Shown in pieces: positions 25,817 to 35,080 of a stretch of DNA of 64,000 bases. The stretch spans positions 19,980-83,979 of the forward strand of contig JBBISA010000010.1 of assembly GCA_037441525.1 (NCBI GenBank), written 5' to 3'. Position 1 is the stretch's first letter. Every line of letters begins with the position of its first letter. The stretch comes from SKVR01 sp037441525. GTDB taxonomy: Bacteria > Bacteroidota > Bacteroidia > Bacteroidales > UBA7960. The notes below the pieces were generated by a model. It was given only the letters and a program-made list of their open reading frames with translations, ran no database searches and had not been told where the DNA came from. The position numbers and the translations under genes were made by a program.

Positions 25817-25888
25817 GGCCCGTTCGTCTAGCGGTTAGGACGCCAGGTTTTCATCCTGGTAGCAGGGGTTCGATTCCCCTACGGGCTA
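25817..25888 (+). tRNA. tRNA-Glu (anticodon UUC), second identical copy
   Basis: Identical over the full 72 nt to the copy at 25411-25482, and over two further bases (CA). No separate good promoter is visible between rpsT and this tRNA, so it probably depends on the upstream one. Confidence 0.97.
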
Positions 25889-26037
25889 CACAGAGGTTGT
25901 TTCCACTAAAGGATGCAACCTTTTTCATTTTTGTGAAGTTCAGTTTTTCCTGATTCCTGTATTAAAAAATCAACTCTTTTTCAGCATATCAATAAACCTT
26001 AAAATTTGTATTTTCGTTGAAAGAGAAATCACAAAGT

Positions 26038-26754
26038 ATGAGTATAGAGGAAAGGAAAAATACACAAATTAGGCAATCAGGAATAAAATCGTGGGCTGAG
26101 GATGACCGGCCCCGCGAAAAACTTTTGGCAAAAACACCTGCCGCCTTAAGTGACGTTGAATTGCTTGCCATTCTTATTGGCTCGGGAACACGAGAATTAT
26201 CGGCAGTTGACCTCGCCCGGCAAATATATGCATCAGTCAATCAGAGCATTACTGACCTTTCGAGGCTAACCATAAAAGATATGATAAAATTCAAGGGAAT
26301 TGGTGAAGCAAAAGCTATAAATATTGCAGCTGCTCTCGAACTGGGAAGAAGACGAAGGTTAAAAGATAGTTTTGCAAGGAAAAAAATCACATCAAGCCGC
26401 GATACCTTTGAGCTTATGCACCCTATTCTGAGCGATAGCAATTATGAAGAGTTTTGGATTATTACCATCAACCGGGGCAACATGATAAAACGAACACATC
26501 GCATTAGTGAAGGAAGCATTGCCGGCACCGTGGCTGACCCTAAAAAAATATTTAAAATTGCCCTCGAGGACAATGCTTCATCTATCATTTTATGTCATAA
26601 TCACCCGAGTGGTAATCTGATTCCAAGTAAAATGGACCAGGATATTACCCAAAAATGCAAAAATGCAGGTGGGTTTCTTGAGATGCCTGTTATTGACCAT
26701 ATAATTATTGGTCATGACCACTATTACAGCTTTGCCGATGAAGGGATGCTTTAA
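26038..26754 (+). CDS. radC: RadC family protein (JAB/MPN domain, UPF0758)
   Basis: 238 residues from ATG 26038 (a TTG at 26017 is less likely). The N-terminal half holds a helix-hairpin-helix-like segment (LIGSGTRELSAVDLARQI ... FKGIGEAKAINIAAALELG). The C-terminal JAB domain has the metal motif SIILCHNHPSGNLIPSKMD (residues about 187-205). RadC proteins are annotated as DNA-repair proteins on old evidence; the present view is that their role is unsettled. It stands alone here, not in a mobile element, so it is probably the chromosomal housekeeping copy. Confidence 0.94.
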   Translation: MSIEERKNTQIRQSGIKSWAEDDRPREKLLAKTPAALSDVELLAILIGSGTRELSAVDLARQIYASVNQSITDLSRLTIKDMIKFKGIGEAKAINIAAALELGRRRRLKDSFARKKITSSRDTFELMHPILSDSNYEEFWIITINRGNMIKRTHRISEGSIAGTVADPKKIFKIALEDNASSIILCHNHPSGNLIPSKMDQDITQKCKNAGGFLEMPVIDHIIIGHDHYYSFADEGML

Positions 26755-26797
26755 CAAATATTATCTTATCTTTAGAACCAGTTAAGACGATATTAAG

Positions 26798-28126
26798 ATG
26801 ATTCTTTTTTTTACTCCAAAAATTACCAACCGTATCCAGTACATTGTAAAAACTATTCTTCATGATATATGTGGCTTTGAATATACTGTAACCAATTCAG
26901 GAGAGGATTTTCTGAATTTCAAAGGAGCCCGGATTAATTATTCGGAGAAGGATATGCCGGTTGATTGCATTACTATTTATCCGTCGGGATTTCTCAGCGC
27001 GAAAGGAGTAAAAGAATTTACACCAGAAGTTGTTAATGGGGAAAAGTTTAAGAAGATTTTTCCTTTGAAAAAGGCAGACTCAAAATGCAACATGGGTTTT
27101 GACATCTTTTCAGCATCTTTTTATCTTTTATCGCGGTATGAGGAGTATTTACCTTTTCTTGATGACCGCTATGGACGCTTCGAAGCAGATCAAAGTCTTG
27201 CCTATCAGAAGGGATTTATTGACCAACCAATTGTGGACCTATGGGCCATGGAACTAAAAGATTTGTTACTGGCTGTTTTTCCATTTCTTGAAGCCAGAAA
27301 AAGAGAATTTTCCTTCATACCTACCTATGACATTGATGTTGCCTACGCCTATAAAGGAAAGGGGATTACACGCAATGCCGTTATTATAGCCCGCGATATT
27401 TTAACATTAGAATTCGCAACTCTTAAAGAACGTTTAATGGTACTTTCGGGACAAATACCTGATCCGTTTGACACTTATGATTACCAACTTGAATTACAAA
27501 AAAAATACAACCTTGACCCTGTTTATTTTTTTCATTGCGGTCAATTTGGCCCTCGCGATCGCACAATTTCTGTCCATTCTGTTGTATTTCAAAAGCTTGT
27601 AAAAAAAATAGGAGATTATGCCCGATGCGGAATTCACCCATCCTATTTGTCGAACTCAAGTTCTGAACGGCTTGCCTTCGAAATTGAGATATTGTCGGGA
27701 TTACTTCACCGATCAATTGAGTGTAGCCGTCAACATTACCTGAAAGTTAAATTTCCAGACACTTACCAACAACTCATCAAATACAATATCTCATCCGATT
27801 TCACCATGGGATATGCATCACATACAGGCTTCAGAGCAGGGACATGTTCGGTTTTCAGCTTCTACGATCTTTCGTTGGAGTCGGAAACCCGTTTAAAAAT
27901 TTACCCGCTTGCATTAATGGATGGGACATTAAGGGATTATATGAAGCTAAAACCTGCCGATGCAATAGAAAAAGTAAGAGAAATAGTATCAATAGTAAAA
28001 GAATTGAATGGCTGTCTTATCTCTTTATGGCATAATGATGCATTGAGTAATAGCGGAAACTGGAAAGACTGGAATATGGTTTATGAAAACCTGCTTGAAT
28101 TTGTAAGTTGCGATAAGGAAGATTAA
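26798..28126 (+). CDS. Polysaccharide deacetylase-like protein (Bacteroidota type)
   Basis: 442 residues, no signal peptide. The N-terminal ~130 residues form a domain typical of this Bacteroidota group (FDIFSASFYLLSRYEEYLPF, DDRYGRF). The later part is NodB-like: FSFIPTYDIDVAYAYKG has the metal-binding Asp pair, GIHPSYLSNSS the His region, and LEIEILSGLLHRSIECSRQHYLK is typical. Such proteins are thought to work on surface polysaccharide, but the substrate is unknown. The next gene, an acyltransferase-like protein, starts 37 bases on, and from experience the two often travel together. Confidence 0.8.
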   Translation: MILFFTPKITNRIQYIVKTILHDICGFEYTVTNSGEDFLNFKGARINYSEKDMPVDCITIYPSGFLSAKGVKEFTPEVVNGEKFKKIFPLKKADSKCNMGFDIFSASFYLLSRYEEYLPFLDDRYGRFEADQSLAYQKGFIDQPIVDLWAMELKDLLLAVFPFLEARKREFSFIPTYDIDVAYAYKGKGITRNAVIIARDILTLEFATLKERLMVLSGQIPDPFDTYDYQLELQKKYNLDPVYFFHCGQFGPRDRTISVHSVVFQKLVKKIGDYARCGIHPSYLSNSSSERLAFEIEILSGLLHRSIECSRQHYLKVKFPDTYQQLIKYNISSDFTMGYASHTGFRAGTCSVFSFYDLSLESETRLKIYPLALMDGTLRDYMKLKPADAIEKVREIVSIVKELNGCLISLWHNDALSNSGNWKDWNMVYENLLEFVSCDKED

Positions 28127-28163
28127 GTGGCATTTATTGTTTTTTAGCCGGAAAAACCAGGAT

Positions 28164-29108
28164 ATGATTAGATATTTTGAAAATCCTGAGATTGATTACA
28201 GGAAGTGGGACAGCTGCATAGCTAACTCAATCAATGGGATAATTTATCCCTACTCCTTTTATCTCGACCAGGTTAGTTTTGGGTGGAGTGCTCTGGTTTT
28301 AAACGAGTATGAGGCCGTTATGCCACTTCCGGTAAAAATTAAAATGGGGGTAAATTACATTATTCAACCACCATTTGTGCAGCAACTTGGAGTTTATTCG
28401 CCCTATCCAATTACCGAGGAATTACTTGAAGAATTTCTGAATGCCATCCCCAGGAAGTTTTCTTACCTTAATATTAGCCTCAATACCTTCAATCCTTTAA
28501 CTACCAAATTTTCTGACAAAGTAAGCAGAGGGATTACTTATGAGCTTGATTTAATTGAACCCTATGAAGTAATACGTGCCAAGTATTCATCACAAACCAT
28601 CAGAAACCTCAAGACAGCCGCACGAGAAGGTATTTCGGTTGTTCAGAATAATGAACCAATTTCTACAATCGAAGCATTTAAAATACATAATGCAAAAGAA
28701 AACTATAATTACACCCCTGAGCATTACAACGTGCTTAAACGTCTAGCATACTCATTGATATACAAAGGATTAGGCACTACATATACTGCATACGATCAAA
28801 AAAATAACTTTTGCTCGGGGATAATTTTTTTTACAAGCCATAAAAAATCCATATTGATATTTTCGGGCAGTTATCCGTCTGCCAGAAAAAATGGTGCTAT
28901 GACAGCTATCATTGATAAGTTTATTAAAGACCATTCCGGTCAATCGCTCACTCTCGATTTTGAAGGATCAACCAATAAAAATCTTGCCCGGTTTTATGCT
29001 GGGTTTGGATCGAAAGAATGTGTATTTTTACAAATAGAAAACAAACGATTTCCACCCATATTTAAACCCTTTGCCAACATTTACCTTTGGTTGAAACAGC
29101 TTACTTAA
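28164..29108 (+). CDS. GNAT/FemAB-like acyltransferase
   Basis: 314 residues from ATG 28164 (TTG 28137 is a weaker start). The N-half begins MIRYFENPEIDYRKWDSCI and contains MPLPVKIKMGVNYIIQPPFV. The C-half has a GNAT-like core: FCSGIIFFTSHKKSILIFSG, SARKNGAMTAIIDKFIKDH and LDFEGSTNKNLARFYAGFG. It would transfer an acyl or aminoacyl group, probably to a sugar or peptide in envelope synthesis. It follows the deacetylase-like gene closely and precedes upp by 27 bases. Substrate not deducible. Confidence 0.75.
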   Translation: MIRYFENPEIDYRKWDSCIANSINGIIYPYSFYLDQVSFGWSALVLNEYEAVMPLPVKIKMGVNYIIQPPFVQQLGVYSPYPITEELLEEFLNAIPRKFSYLNISLNTFNPLTTKFSDKVSRGITYELDLIEPYEVIRAKYSSQTIRNLKTAAREGISVVQNNEPISTIEAFKIHNAKENYNYTPEHYNVLKRLAYSLIYKGLGTTYTAYDQKNNFCSGIIFFTSHKKSILIFSGSYPSARKNGAMTAIIDKFIKDHSGQSLTLDFEGSTNKNLARFYAGFGSKECVFLQIENKRFPPIFKPFANIYLWLKQLT

Positions 29109-29135
29109 ACGAAAAACTACCAAATTGCAAAAGCT

Positions 29136-29786
29136 ATGATAAACATTCTTGGCAACCAAAACTCCCTCCTTAACCAATATATTGCAGAAATCCGTGATGT
29201 GGAACTGCAAAAAGACAGCATGCGCTTCAGAAGAAATATGGAACGACTGGGGGAGATTTTTGCTTATGAAATAAGCAAACATTTAGAATGGCAGGAGAAA
29301 GAAGTAATAACACCTTTGGGTGAGGCGAACTGCAAAATACTAAAGAAACAACCTGTAATTGGAACAATTCTCAGGGCAGGTTTGCCCATGCATGGCGGCA
29401 TTCTCAATTTTTTCGATCAGGCAGAAAACGCCTTTATATCAGCTTACAGAAAGCCCCATAAAAATGGTAGTTTCACAATACAAATTGAATATGCGTCGTG
29501 CCCCGAACTCGATGATAAAATCTTGATTCTCTCCGATCCCATGTTGGCCACAGGAGCTTCGATGGTATTAACCTACAAGGAATTGCTGCAAAAAGGGAAA
29601 CCCGCCCACACACACATCGTTTCAATTCTTGCAAGCGTTGAGGGGGTTGAATATGTAAAAAAACACCTCCCTTCAGGTAGTTTTACCATGTGGTTAGGGG
29701 CAGTTGATGATGAACTCACAGCTAAGGCATATATTGTTCCCGGACTTGGGGATGCAGGCGACCTTGCTTTTGGCAATAAACTCTGA
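29136..29786 (+). CDS. upp: Uracil phosphoribosyltransferase
   Basis: 216 residues. The PRPP-binding motif region DDKILILSDPMLATGASMVL (about residues 126-145) and the uracil-binding C-terminus AYIVPGLGDAGDLAFGNKL are characteristic. VIGTILRAGLPMHGGILNFF is the flexible loop region of the family. It salvages uracil to UMP using PRPP in the cytoplasm. No uracil permease lies beside it. Confidence 0.96.
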   Translation: MINILGNQNSLLNQYIAEIRDVELQKDSMRFRRNMERLGEIFAYEISKHLEWQEKEVITPLGEANCKILKKQPVIGTILRAGLPMHGGILNFFDQAENAFISAYRKPHKNGSFTIQIEYASCPELDDKILILSDPMLATGASMVLTYKELLQKGKPAHTHIVSILASVEGVEYVKKHLPSGSFTMWLGAVDDELTAKAYIVPGLGDAGDLAFGNKL

Positions 29787-29895
29787 AAACAAGCTGTTTG
29801 GCAAAAATGCATCAGGTAGCAGTTCGTAACTATTCATCAAACACGACTACAAAAATTTCTGAATAAAATCATCTAACCCTACTCCATAAACACCA

Positions 29896-31137
29896 ATGAA
29901 AACGCAGATTGTTGTCATCGAAAACCTCAAAGTTTCACTCTCATCCATAAAAAGTCATAAACTGCGCACCTCATTAACCGTACTCATTATTGCTTTTGGC
30001 ATAATGGCTATTGTAGGGATTCTTACGTCCATAGATTCAATAAAGGCCTCAATAACGTCCAGTTTTTCCAGGCTGGGTGCAAATAGTTTTTCCATAAGAA
30101 ATCGCGAAATGAGAGTGTTTGGCGCTCGCAGTAGCAGCCAAAGCTACCAGATTATTACCTTTAATCAGGCAATGCAGTTTAAAGAGGAATTTACATTTCC
30201 GGCCTATGTTTCCATCTCGATGTGGGCAACAAGCACAGGTAAGATAAGATTCGGATCAGAAGAAACCAATCCCAACATTACAGTAACAGGTTCAGACGAG
30301 AACTACCTTGTTACCTCAGGATCTGAACTTGGTAAAGGGCGGAATTTTTCTCCTCACGAACTCGAATCGGGAGCAAATGTTGCAATTATCGGAGGCAAGC
30401 TTGAGAAAACTCTTTTCAAGAACAATGAAAATTCGCTTGGGAAATATATTTCAATAAATAATAAAAGGTTTCAGGTGATAGGGGTCATGTCAGAACGTGG
30501 TGCTGGTATTGGATTCAGTAACGACCAGAACTGTATAATACCAGTTTCATCGGCCCGGCAAAACTTCTCACGTCCTAACACAAATTTTAATATCAATGTG
30601 AGCACCATTAATATTGCCGACATGGAAACCGCCATTAGTGAAACCACTGGTCTATTCAGAATGGTCAGAAATTTAAAGCCTGCCGAAGCCGATAATTTCG
30701 AAATAAGCAAAAGTGACAACATAGCCCGTATGCTTATTGAAAACATTGGCCTTGTAACGAGAGCCGCAACAGTTATCGGAATCATAACATTATTGGGAGC
30801 CGCAATAGGTTTAATGAATATAATGCTGGTATCGGTAACCGAACGCACCAGGGAGATTGGAATACGTAAAGCCTTAGGCGCAACCCGTAAAACCATAAAG
30901 CAGCAATTCCTGGCCGAAGCCGTGGTTATATGCCAACTTGGCGGAATTGCCGGAATAATCCTCGGAATGCTGGCAGGTAATGTTATTTCGCTAATAATTG
31001 GCAACCCATTTATTGTTCCCTGGTTGTGGATTATTTCAGGAATATTGTTGTGTTTTGCAGTGGGAATTGTGGCTGGATATTACCCGGCGGCGAAAGCATC
31101 AAAACTCGACCCAATAGAATCTTTAAGATACGAATAG
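29896..31137 (+). CDS. MacB-type ABC transporter permease (FtsX-like)
   Basis: 413 residues. Layout: membrane segment near residues 25-48 (LTVLIIAFGIMAIVGILTSI), a periplasmic MacB-type core domain (residues about 55-270), then three C-terminal FtsX-domain helices (ATVIGIITLLGAAIGLMNIM, CQLGGIAGIILGMLAGNVIS, WIISGILLCFAVGIVAGYYP). The signature TERTREIGIRKALGATRKTI is present. Members export macrolides, lipoproteins or peptides, working with an ATPase and often a membrane-fusion protein. Neither is adjacent, so this permease must borrow an ATPase encoded elsewhere. Substrate unknown. Confidence 0.92.
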   Translation: MKTQIVVIENLKVSLSSIKSHKLRTSLTVLIIAFGIMAIVGILTSIDSIKASITSSFSRLGANSFSIRNREMRVFGARSSSQSYQIITFNQAMQFKEEFTFPAYVSISMWATSTGKIRFGSEETNPNITVTGSDENYLVTSGSELGKGRNFSPHELESGANVAIIGGKLEKTLFKNNENSLGKYISINNKRFQVIGVMSERGAGIGFSNDQNCIIPVSSARQNFSRPNTNFNINVSTINIADMETAISETTGLFRMVRNLKPAEADNFEISKSDNIARMLIENIGLVTRAATVIGIITLLGAAIGLMNIMLVSVTERTREIGIRKALGATRKTIKQQFLAEAVVICQLGGIAGIILGMLAGNVISLIIGNPFIVPWLWIISGILLCFAVGIVAGYYPAAKASKLDPIESLRYE

Positions 31138-31211
31138 CGATTTTTTTTCGCTTAAAATCATTTTTTTTAATTTTATATATGACAATTTTAGTGTTTTAAT
31201 AGTTTTTTTAC

Positions 31212-31219
31212 TACTTTTG
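31212..31219 (+). promoter_or_regulatory. Candidate -7 box of the response regulator gene
   Basis: TACTTTTG fits TAnnTTTG exactly, about 50 nt upstream of the ATG at 31271. No strong -33 element is evident. Confidence 0.5.
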
Positions 31220-31270
31220 CCGCATTATCTTCCCTTTATTTTAAGAATTTAACTATCAATCTTCACCAGA

Positions 31271-31918
31271 ATGGACAAAATCAAGGTAATTGTAGTTGAC
31301 GATCATGACCTGATATTACTGGCTGCAAGACAGATATTCTCCAAAATCCCTGACATTAAACTGGTAGGTGTTGCCAGCGAAGGAGCAGAAGCTTACCAGA
31401 AAATCAAAGACCTTAAACCTGATGTTGTCATTCTTGATGTAATTATTCCCGGAATTGATGGTATTGAACTTACCAAGCGTATTGTTTCAGAGTTTCCTTA
31501 TGTTCGCGTTGTATTACATTCATCATCAGTAAGTGAGGATATGATAGTTACTGGTTTTGAAGCCGGTGCAATGGCTTATGTACCAAAAAACTTCAAACCT
31601 GGTCAGTTAATCGAAGCCATTCATACAGTGATGAAAGGAGAGCATTACAGCAAAGGTTTTGTTTCAGAAATACTTATTGAGAATTTTTTGAAAAGTAAAA
31701 CAAAGAAAGACGGGCAGAATAATAAACTAACCGACCGCGAAACAGAGATTTTACAAGCCATTACCAAAGGATTAACCAACCAGCAACTCGCTGATAACCT
31801 CCATATTAGTGTGCGAACTGTAGAAGCACACAAATCTAATATCATGAAAAAGCTCAAGATTAACAGTACTGCCGAGCTGGTAGTTTATGCCATCAAGCAT
31901 AAAATAGTTAAAATCTGA
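31271..31918 (+). CDS. NarL/LuxR family response regulator, orphan
   Basis: 215 residues. Receiver domain residues 1-125: acidic pocket VVDDHD (about 8-13), phospho-acceptor Asp in VVILDVIIPG (about 58), Ser switch residue in VVLHSSSVS and Lys in AYVPKN. The C-terminal LuxR helix-turn-helix is LTDRETEILQAITKGLTNQQ, then LHISVRTVEAHKSNIMKKLK. It should bind DNA as a phosphorylated dimer. No histidine kinase is next to it, so its signal is unknown; the PAS/GAF protein 4 kb downstream lacks a kinase domain and is not an obvious partner. Confidence 0.94.
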   Translation: MDKIKVIVVDDHDLILLAARQIFSKIPDIKLVGVASEGAEAYQKIKDLKPDVVILDVIIPGIDGIELTKRIVSEFPYVRVVLHSSSVSEDMIVTGFEAGAMAYVPKNFKPGQLIEAIHTVMKGEHYSKGFVSEILIENFLKSKTKKDGQNNKLTDRETEILQAITKGLTNQQLADNLHISVRTVEAHKSNIMKKLKINSTAELVVYAIKHKIVKI

Positions 31919-32050
31919 GCCATCTAAGGCGCAAGTTTACTGTTTATTTTCAATGAAGGGTATTCATACTTTTTATGAGAACCCATTATCAGGCCTTTGA
32001 CTGCTATTCATTACCTTTGCTTCCGTTTTTAACTATAAATAATTAACACA

Positions 32051-34093
32051 ATGGAAAGACAATCTTCAAACAATCATGGTCTGATTATCTTCCGGCGCTG
32101 GAGCCGCAAATCCTATGCGGTTTTTAGTAGTCTTAGCAAGGTAATTCGCATCGGTATTTTGAGTCTGGTCTATTCCATCCTTGCTTTGCCCGGCCATACA
32201 CAGCAGCGTGCTGACACGCTCACTGGCCGCGATTTACCTTCTGAACAACAACTCCAGGAAGTGGTGGTAAGTGCACAACTCAGCCCGGTTGTGCAATCGC
32301 AACTCATGAGAGTTGTTCAGGTTGTTTCACGCACCGAAATTGAGCAGGCGCCTGCCCGAGACCTGGCCAGCCTGCTCAGCAACCTGCGCGGAGTCGACAT
32401 CAGAAAACGCGGTACCTATGGAATGCAGGCCGATATAAGCATCAGGGGTGGAACCTTCGACCAGACGCTAATTCTCATTAATGGGGTCAATATAACCGAC
32501 CCCCAAACTGGTCATCACAATCTTAATCTTCCGGTCGATTTACAAAGCATAGAGCGCATAGAAGTTTTACAGGGCGCTGGTGCCCGTATTTTCGGACCCA
32601 ATGCATTTAATGGTGCTATCAATATTATTACTCGCCAGCCTGGCAACCAGGATGTTTCTGTTTCTTTGGCGGGTGGCGAATTCGGATACGGCGATGTATC
32701 AGCTTCATCGGGCTTTCGAACCGGTTCGCTAAAACACAGGATAAGCATTTTCGGCGCGAGAAGCGATGGGTTTACCGAAAATACCGATTTCAATTCATCT
32801 GGTCTGTTCTATCATGGAAGAATGGAACTTGGGTTATCAAATCTTGATTTTCAAGGAGGATATAATCAAAAAGCCTTTGGGGCCAATAGCTTTTATACAC
32901 CCCGCTTCCCTAATCAGTTTGAAGCTACACGTACCGGTTTCACTGCCTTAAGGTGGTCGCCTGTAAATTTAAACTTCAATGCAACAGGCTATTGGCGCCA
33001 ACATCACGACAGGTTTGAACTATTTCGTAACACCCCCCCGTCATGGTACGCAGGTCATAATTATCACATGAGCAATGTTGCCGGTCTGGCCCTTGGTCAA
33101 TTATTTTCAAGCAGTTTCGGAATCACTACTCTCGGCTTAGATTATCGCTTCGAACATATTTATAGCAACGTTCTGGGTGAAAAATTAAATCAACCTATTC
33201 CTGTAAAAGGCTACGATGGTGTCCTTTTTACCCATTCATCCCAACGGACAGGTGTAAGTTTTATGGTAGAACATAATTATTTCCATGGCCCCTTTTCTGC
33301 ATCAGCAGGTGTGCTTACCTATTTTAATACGAGCCTTAAACAAAGGGTGAACTTTTTCCCGGGGCTTGACCTGGCCTGGAAATTCAACAACCATATAAGA
33401 TGGTTCTCAAGCATCAATCGTACACTTCGCCTGCCTACATTTACTGACCTTTATTACAGTGGACCAGGCAACATTGGAAATCCAAGCCTGAAACCTGAAG
33501 AAGCTGTTTCGTGGGAAACAGGATTAAAATGGAATTTCGGTAGTTTTTCAGGGGAATTTGCTGTATTTGAGCGACATGGAACCAATATGATTGATTGGGT
33601 AAAACAACCCGGCGACGAAAAATGGCGTAGCATGAACCACACAAAAATAAAATTATCGGGTTTTGAAGTTGGCTTCAAAACACCCGTTAAGATTAGAAGG
33701 ATATCCCAATTGAATCCGCAGCTATCCATTGATTATAGTTACACAATATCAGGCAAATCAAGCGGAGAACTTATATCGAATTATGCATTGGATCATTTGC
33801 GCAATAAAATTGACCTGATGCTACGTTTACCAGTAACATCAAATATGGGTACTTCCATTAATGTATCGTGGATTGAAAGAGCTGGAGGTTATATGCTATA
33901 CCGAAATGGGGTATTCGGCGAAATAATTGGTTTTGAGCCTTACTTTATGACAGACCTTAAGATATATTACAAGATTTGGAAAACAGAATGGTTTGTTGAG
34001 TTTTCAAACCTTCTGGATACTCATTATGTAAGTATAGCCAATGTGCCTCAACCTGGCCGATGGGGTAGAATAGGTGTAGCAGCAAGGTTTTAA
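32051..34093 (+). CDS. TonB-dependent receptor with extended N-terminus (possible cobalamin receptor)
   Basis: 680 residues. An unusual N-terminal extension (residues 1-34, containing FRRWSRKSYAVFSSLSKVIR) precedes a hydrophobic stretch (IGILSLVYSILALPGHTQQ) that should be cleaved. The TonB box region LQEVVVSAQ is followed by the plug (ADISIRGGTFDQTLILINGV, RIEVLQGAGARIFGPNAFNG) and a 22-strand-type barrel ending WGRIGVAARF. Size and lack of a regulatory domain resemble BtuB/siderophore-type receptors. It faces a stand-alone methionine-synthase activation-domain gene, which makes cobalamin an attractive but unproven substrate. No cobalamin riboswitch is visible upstream. Confidence 0.9.
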   Translation: MERQSSNNHGLIIFRRWSRKSYAVFSSLSKVIRIGILSLVYSILALPGHTQQRADTLTGRDLPSEQQLQEVVVSAQLSPVVQSQLMRVVQVVSRTEIEQAPARDLASLLSNLRGVDIRKRGTYGMQADISIRGGTFDQTLILINGVNITDPQTGHHNLNLPVDLQSIERIEVLQGAGARIFGPNAFNGAINIITRQPGNQDVSVSLAGGEFGYGDVSASSGFRTGSLKHRISIFGARSDGFTENTDFNSSGLFYHGRMELGLSNLDFQGGYNQKAFGANSFYTPRFPNQFEATRTGFTALRWSPVNLNFNATGYWRQHHDRFELFRNTPPSWYAGHNYHMSNVAGLALGQLFSSSFGITTLGLDYRFEHIYSNVLGEKLNQPIPVKGYDGVLFTHSSQRTGVSFMVEHNYFHGPFSASAGVLTYFNTSLKQRVNFFPGLDLAWKFNNHIRWFSSINRTLRLPTFTDLYYSGPGNIGNPSLKPEEAVSWETGLKWNFGSFSGEFAVFERHGTNMIDWVKQPGDEKWRSMNHTKIKLSGFEVGFKTPVKIRRISQLNPQLSIDYSYTISGKSSGELISNYALDHLRNKIDLMLRLPVTSNMGTSINVSWIERAGGYMLYRNGVFGEIIGFEPYFMTDLKIYYKIWKTEWFVEFSNLLDTHYVSIANVPQPGRWGRIGVAARF

Positions 34094-34098
34094 TAAAT

Positions 34099-34132
34099 AG
34101 TCCGGGATGAACGCTTAGTTCCTGCCCGGACT
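34099..34132 (+). terminator. Probable terminator of the TonB receptor gene
   Basis: AGTCCGGG / CCCGGACT stem (8 bp) with an 18-nt loop, starting 6 bases after the stop codon. The following tract TTCCCTTATTCC is only moderately T-rich. The rest of the gap to 34363 holds nothing I recognise. Confidence 0.65.
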
Positions 34133-34363
34133 TCCCTTATTCCTTAGTTAGCTATATATCAGCTTGTTGAACAAGGAATAAATGCATAAGCCAACCTTAA
34201 TTCTCTGTTTGTAAATAATCAGAGGCAAATAAGTAGGTGCACAGGGTAACAACCTATCATTTATACCAGTTAATACTATGAACAGGTTTACTAATTGCTC
34301 AAGATACAGACAATTATTAATCCGTTAACAATTAACAAAAATCATAGAAATAATCCCTTAGCA

Positions 34364-35080
34364 TTAATCTAAAATATCCATCCGCCGGCTGCGGTAAATA
34401 CATTCGGTAATTTCGCAAAACTGGCATGTATAACCCTTAGATTTTACACCGGGTCCAAACCCTATGATGCCGCTGACTGACTTGATAGGTTTCATTAAAG
34501 ATGACGGAGTTAAAGATACACCGGCCGGATTAGGGGGCAATAATCCGAAAAGAAGCTGTTGCTCGGCTACATTCCATCCACAGTACCCCGGGCTGTATCG
34601 GTTAGTAATACCATAACCCAACTCGCGTGCGATATCCTGAAATCGTTCCTGAATTTTATCCATGGCGGTTTCTACGATGAGCGAGCCGGCCACATCGGCA
34701 ATATAAGCTTCGGGCAAGTTACCCGCATCGTTTTGCTTGCGCGAATAATGCTCAAGGATATTGCCTGCCGTGCAAACAAATATTCCAACTCCCATGCACT
34801 TGTTCAGATGGGTAGCGATGATCTTTCCGGTGTTAAAACATATTCCATCAAAAAAAATACAACCTTTTTGGGCAGCAACATCAAGACCTTTAAAAATGTA
34901 CAGACTGCCCCTGATGCCTTTCATGCTTTTAGCATTTTCGAGAACTTCATGAATATACTGAGGAAAGGGCTCAGGAGCAGGGCCTTCAAACCCTGCCATT
35001 TTTTCGATCTGATGCCCGGTAATTCCAAGCTGAGAAAATTCAAATTCAAAATTATATGTGTCGGAATAGCGGTGTCCCAT
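34364..35080 (-). CDS. Stand-alone vitamin B12-dependent methionine synthase activation domain protein
   Basis: 238 residues from ATG 35080 (a TTG at 35098 gives six extra residues). It corresponds to the C-terminal AdoMet-binding activation domain of MetH: RYSPGYCGWNVAEQQLLF and LTPSSLMKPIKSVSGIIGFG, then a Cys-rich end, GYTCQFCEITECIYR. In full-length MetH this domain reactivates oxidised cobalamin using AdoMet; as a separate protein it may serve a split methionine synthase or a corrinoid protein. It converges with the TonB receptor, with metA about 4.5 kb away. Confidence 0.88.
   Translation of the reverse strand: MGHRYSDTYNFEFEFSQLGITGHQIEKMAGFEGPAPEPFPQYIHEVLENAKSMKGIRGSLYIFKGLDVAAQKGCIFFDGICFNTGKIIATHLNKCMGVGIFVCTAGNILEHYSRKQNDAGNLPEAYIADVAGSLIVETAMDKIQERFQDIARELGYGITNRYSPGYCGWNVAEQQLLFGLLPPNPAGVSLTPSSLMKPIKSVSGIIGFGPGVKSKGYTCQFCEITECIYRSRRMDILD

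Noticed and set aside
31919..32050. Possible cobalamin riboswitch before the TonB receptor
   Set aside because: No conserved B12-box (such as GCCACTG) or room for the full aptamer in the 132-bp gap.
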